A stretch of 29,795 nt of DNA from a virus. Under the pieces are notes generated by a model. The model did no database searches. It had not been told where the DNA came from and was given only the letters and a program-made list of their open reading frames with translations. The stretch is taken from positions 1 through 29,795 of IMG/VR virus record IMGVR_UViG_3300037795_000338; one strand, given 5' to 3'. This document shows positions 29,317 to 29,795 of the stretch, piece by piece. How positions within the stretch are numbered: the first letter of the stretch is position 1; each line of letters opens with the position of its first letter. Both the position numbers and the translations under genes were made by a program.

Positions 29317-29656
29317 AAAAGATTTAATCCCGATGAAAAATTCTTCCATTGATAAATTAAATTCTTTAATGGAAAAACAAAAAAATCAAGAGGGTTATAA
29401 AAATGTAAGTGATGCGGAACTTAGAGATCCATATTTTTATAACGATAAGCCTCTCAAGGGTACATATGGCATATCGAAAGAATTTGATGGTAATGAGGTT
29501 GAGGGCACTCTAAAAATCAAAAAAACTTTAGGTGGTAAGTATAAAGGAGTTGAGAAATTTAATTTCCCTAATGGTGGAACTAGGATTGAAAAAACTGTTT
29601 ATAACAACGAAGGCCGACCAATCAGAAGAACAACAAAGGATAAAAAGATAAATTAG
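29294..29656 (+). CDS. Small basic protein sharing the MRNVKLQPK tag
   Basis: 120 residues. After the shared MRNVKLQPK come a helical region (SSIDKLNSLMEKQKN) and a strand-rich second half (KGTYGISKEFDGNEVEGTL, GGKYKGVEKFNFPNGGTRIEK) that resembles a small repeat of MORN-like Gly/Tyr motifs, only weakly. ATGA overlap upstream; TAGTG overlap with the next gene. Confidence 0.72.
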   Translation: MRNVKLQPKDLIPMKNSSIDKLNSLMEKQKNQEGYKNVSDAELRDPYFYNDKPLKGTYGISKEFDGNEVEGTLKIKKTLGGKYKGVEKFNFPNGGTRIEKTVYNNEGRPIRRTTKDKKIN

Positions 29657-29795
29657 TGAAAGACCCTCGATTAGAGCGAGCTGGAGTCGAGGGATTTAAT
29701 AAGCCCAAGCGAACACCAAGTCATGCGACCAAGAGTCATATTGTTGTAGCTAAAGAAGGCGATCAGATTAAGACGATACGATTTGGCCAACAGGG
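29656..29795 (+). CDS. Conserved phage protein, 3'-truncated by window end
   Basis: GTG at 29656 overlaps the upstream TAG by one base. The 46 visible residues include RAGVEGFNKPKRTPSHATK, then SHIVVAKEGDQIKTIRFGQQG, a pattern I recognise from a family of short uncharacterised phage proteins (DUF6321-like, from memory) found among head or structural genes. The frame is open to the window edge. Confidence 0.75.
   Translation, partial: MKDPRLERAGVEGFNKPKRTPSHATKSHIVVAKEGDQIKTIRFGQQ
29664..29693 (+). other. Hairpin CCCTCGA/TCGAGGG at the start of the last gene
   Basis: A 7-bp stem begins 6 bases after the GTG codon, with a 16-base loop. No T-run follows, so it is not a terminator; it might modulate translation of the GTG-started gene. 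Confidence 0.35.

Noticed and set aside
1-29795. CRISPR array, insertion sequence or integrase
   Set aside because: No regularly spaced 20-40 bp repeats of CRISPR type, no transposase or recombinase motifs in any plausible gene.

Overview
The window looks like part of a tailed bacteriophage genome (or prophage) of a Bacteroidota host. The phage assignment rests on densely packed, mostly overlapping small genes, a giant polyvalent virion-type protein, a primase-helicase with replication/recombination genes, and a GroEL/GroES pair. The host assignment rests on TAnnTTTG-type -7 boxes (8188-8195, 26582-26589, 28885-28892), AT-rich starts without Shine-Dalgarno sequences, a DUF3127-like ssDNA-binding protein and a BT4734/VirE-type primase N-terminus. 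All three stop codons are used at tight gene junctions, so the code looks standard. No integrase, capsid, portal or terminase is visible, so lifestyle cannot be judged.

Layout. (1) 1-6759, plus strand: the 3' part of a very large multidomain protein, with modules separated by repeated lysine/glutamine-rich linkers. It converges on (2) a long leftward block, 6749-20474, minus strand: a metallophosphoesterase, many small unknown genes, a VRR-NUC nuclease, an SF2 helicase, a primase-SF3 helicase, a DnaA-domain-IV-like protein, an ABC-ATPase/GNAT fusion, a DUF3127 protein and a YqaJ-like exonuclease. Several genes under 60 codons were recovered by reading junctions, including two 33-codon single-span membrane proteins. 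(3) 20521-20791: a non-coding region with nine copies of an 11-bp GTGTTRACTTT element, four in one orientation and five inverted, flanking an AT-rich core. It is a candidate replication origin or operator array. (4) 20785-23883, minus strand: a leftward operon of very small genes. (5) About 900 bp of non-coding, compositionally odd DNA (23954-24847) separating the leftward and rightward units. (6) 24848-29795, plus strand: basic, probably virion-associated small proteins, groEL-groES with its own terminator and promoter, one antisense regulator-like gene, and two adjacent genes sharing an identical N-terminal peptide. The window ends inside another conserved phage gene.

Main result. In block 4, four short RNAs on the transcribed strand (21896-21952, 22460-22516, 23009-23060, 23190-23239) match the type I hammerhead ribozyme: stem I GGTTRA/TTAACC, core CTGAYGA, hairpin II, GAAA, hairpin III, NUH, then the other strand of stem I. 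Each lies between genes. The upstream stop codon lies inside or touches the ribozyme, and predicted cleavage would leave the downstream mRNA with a near-identical 5' leader (TTAACCAAT followed by AAACCTAGAA or TAAATTTATAACC) ending at the start codon. The same leader recurs at junctions without a ribozyme. This suggests a phage operon that cuts its own polycistronic transcript into units of one to three genes. The hammerhead fold is established knowledge. Its use here as a repeated operon-processing cassette is inference.
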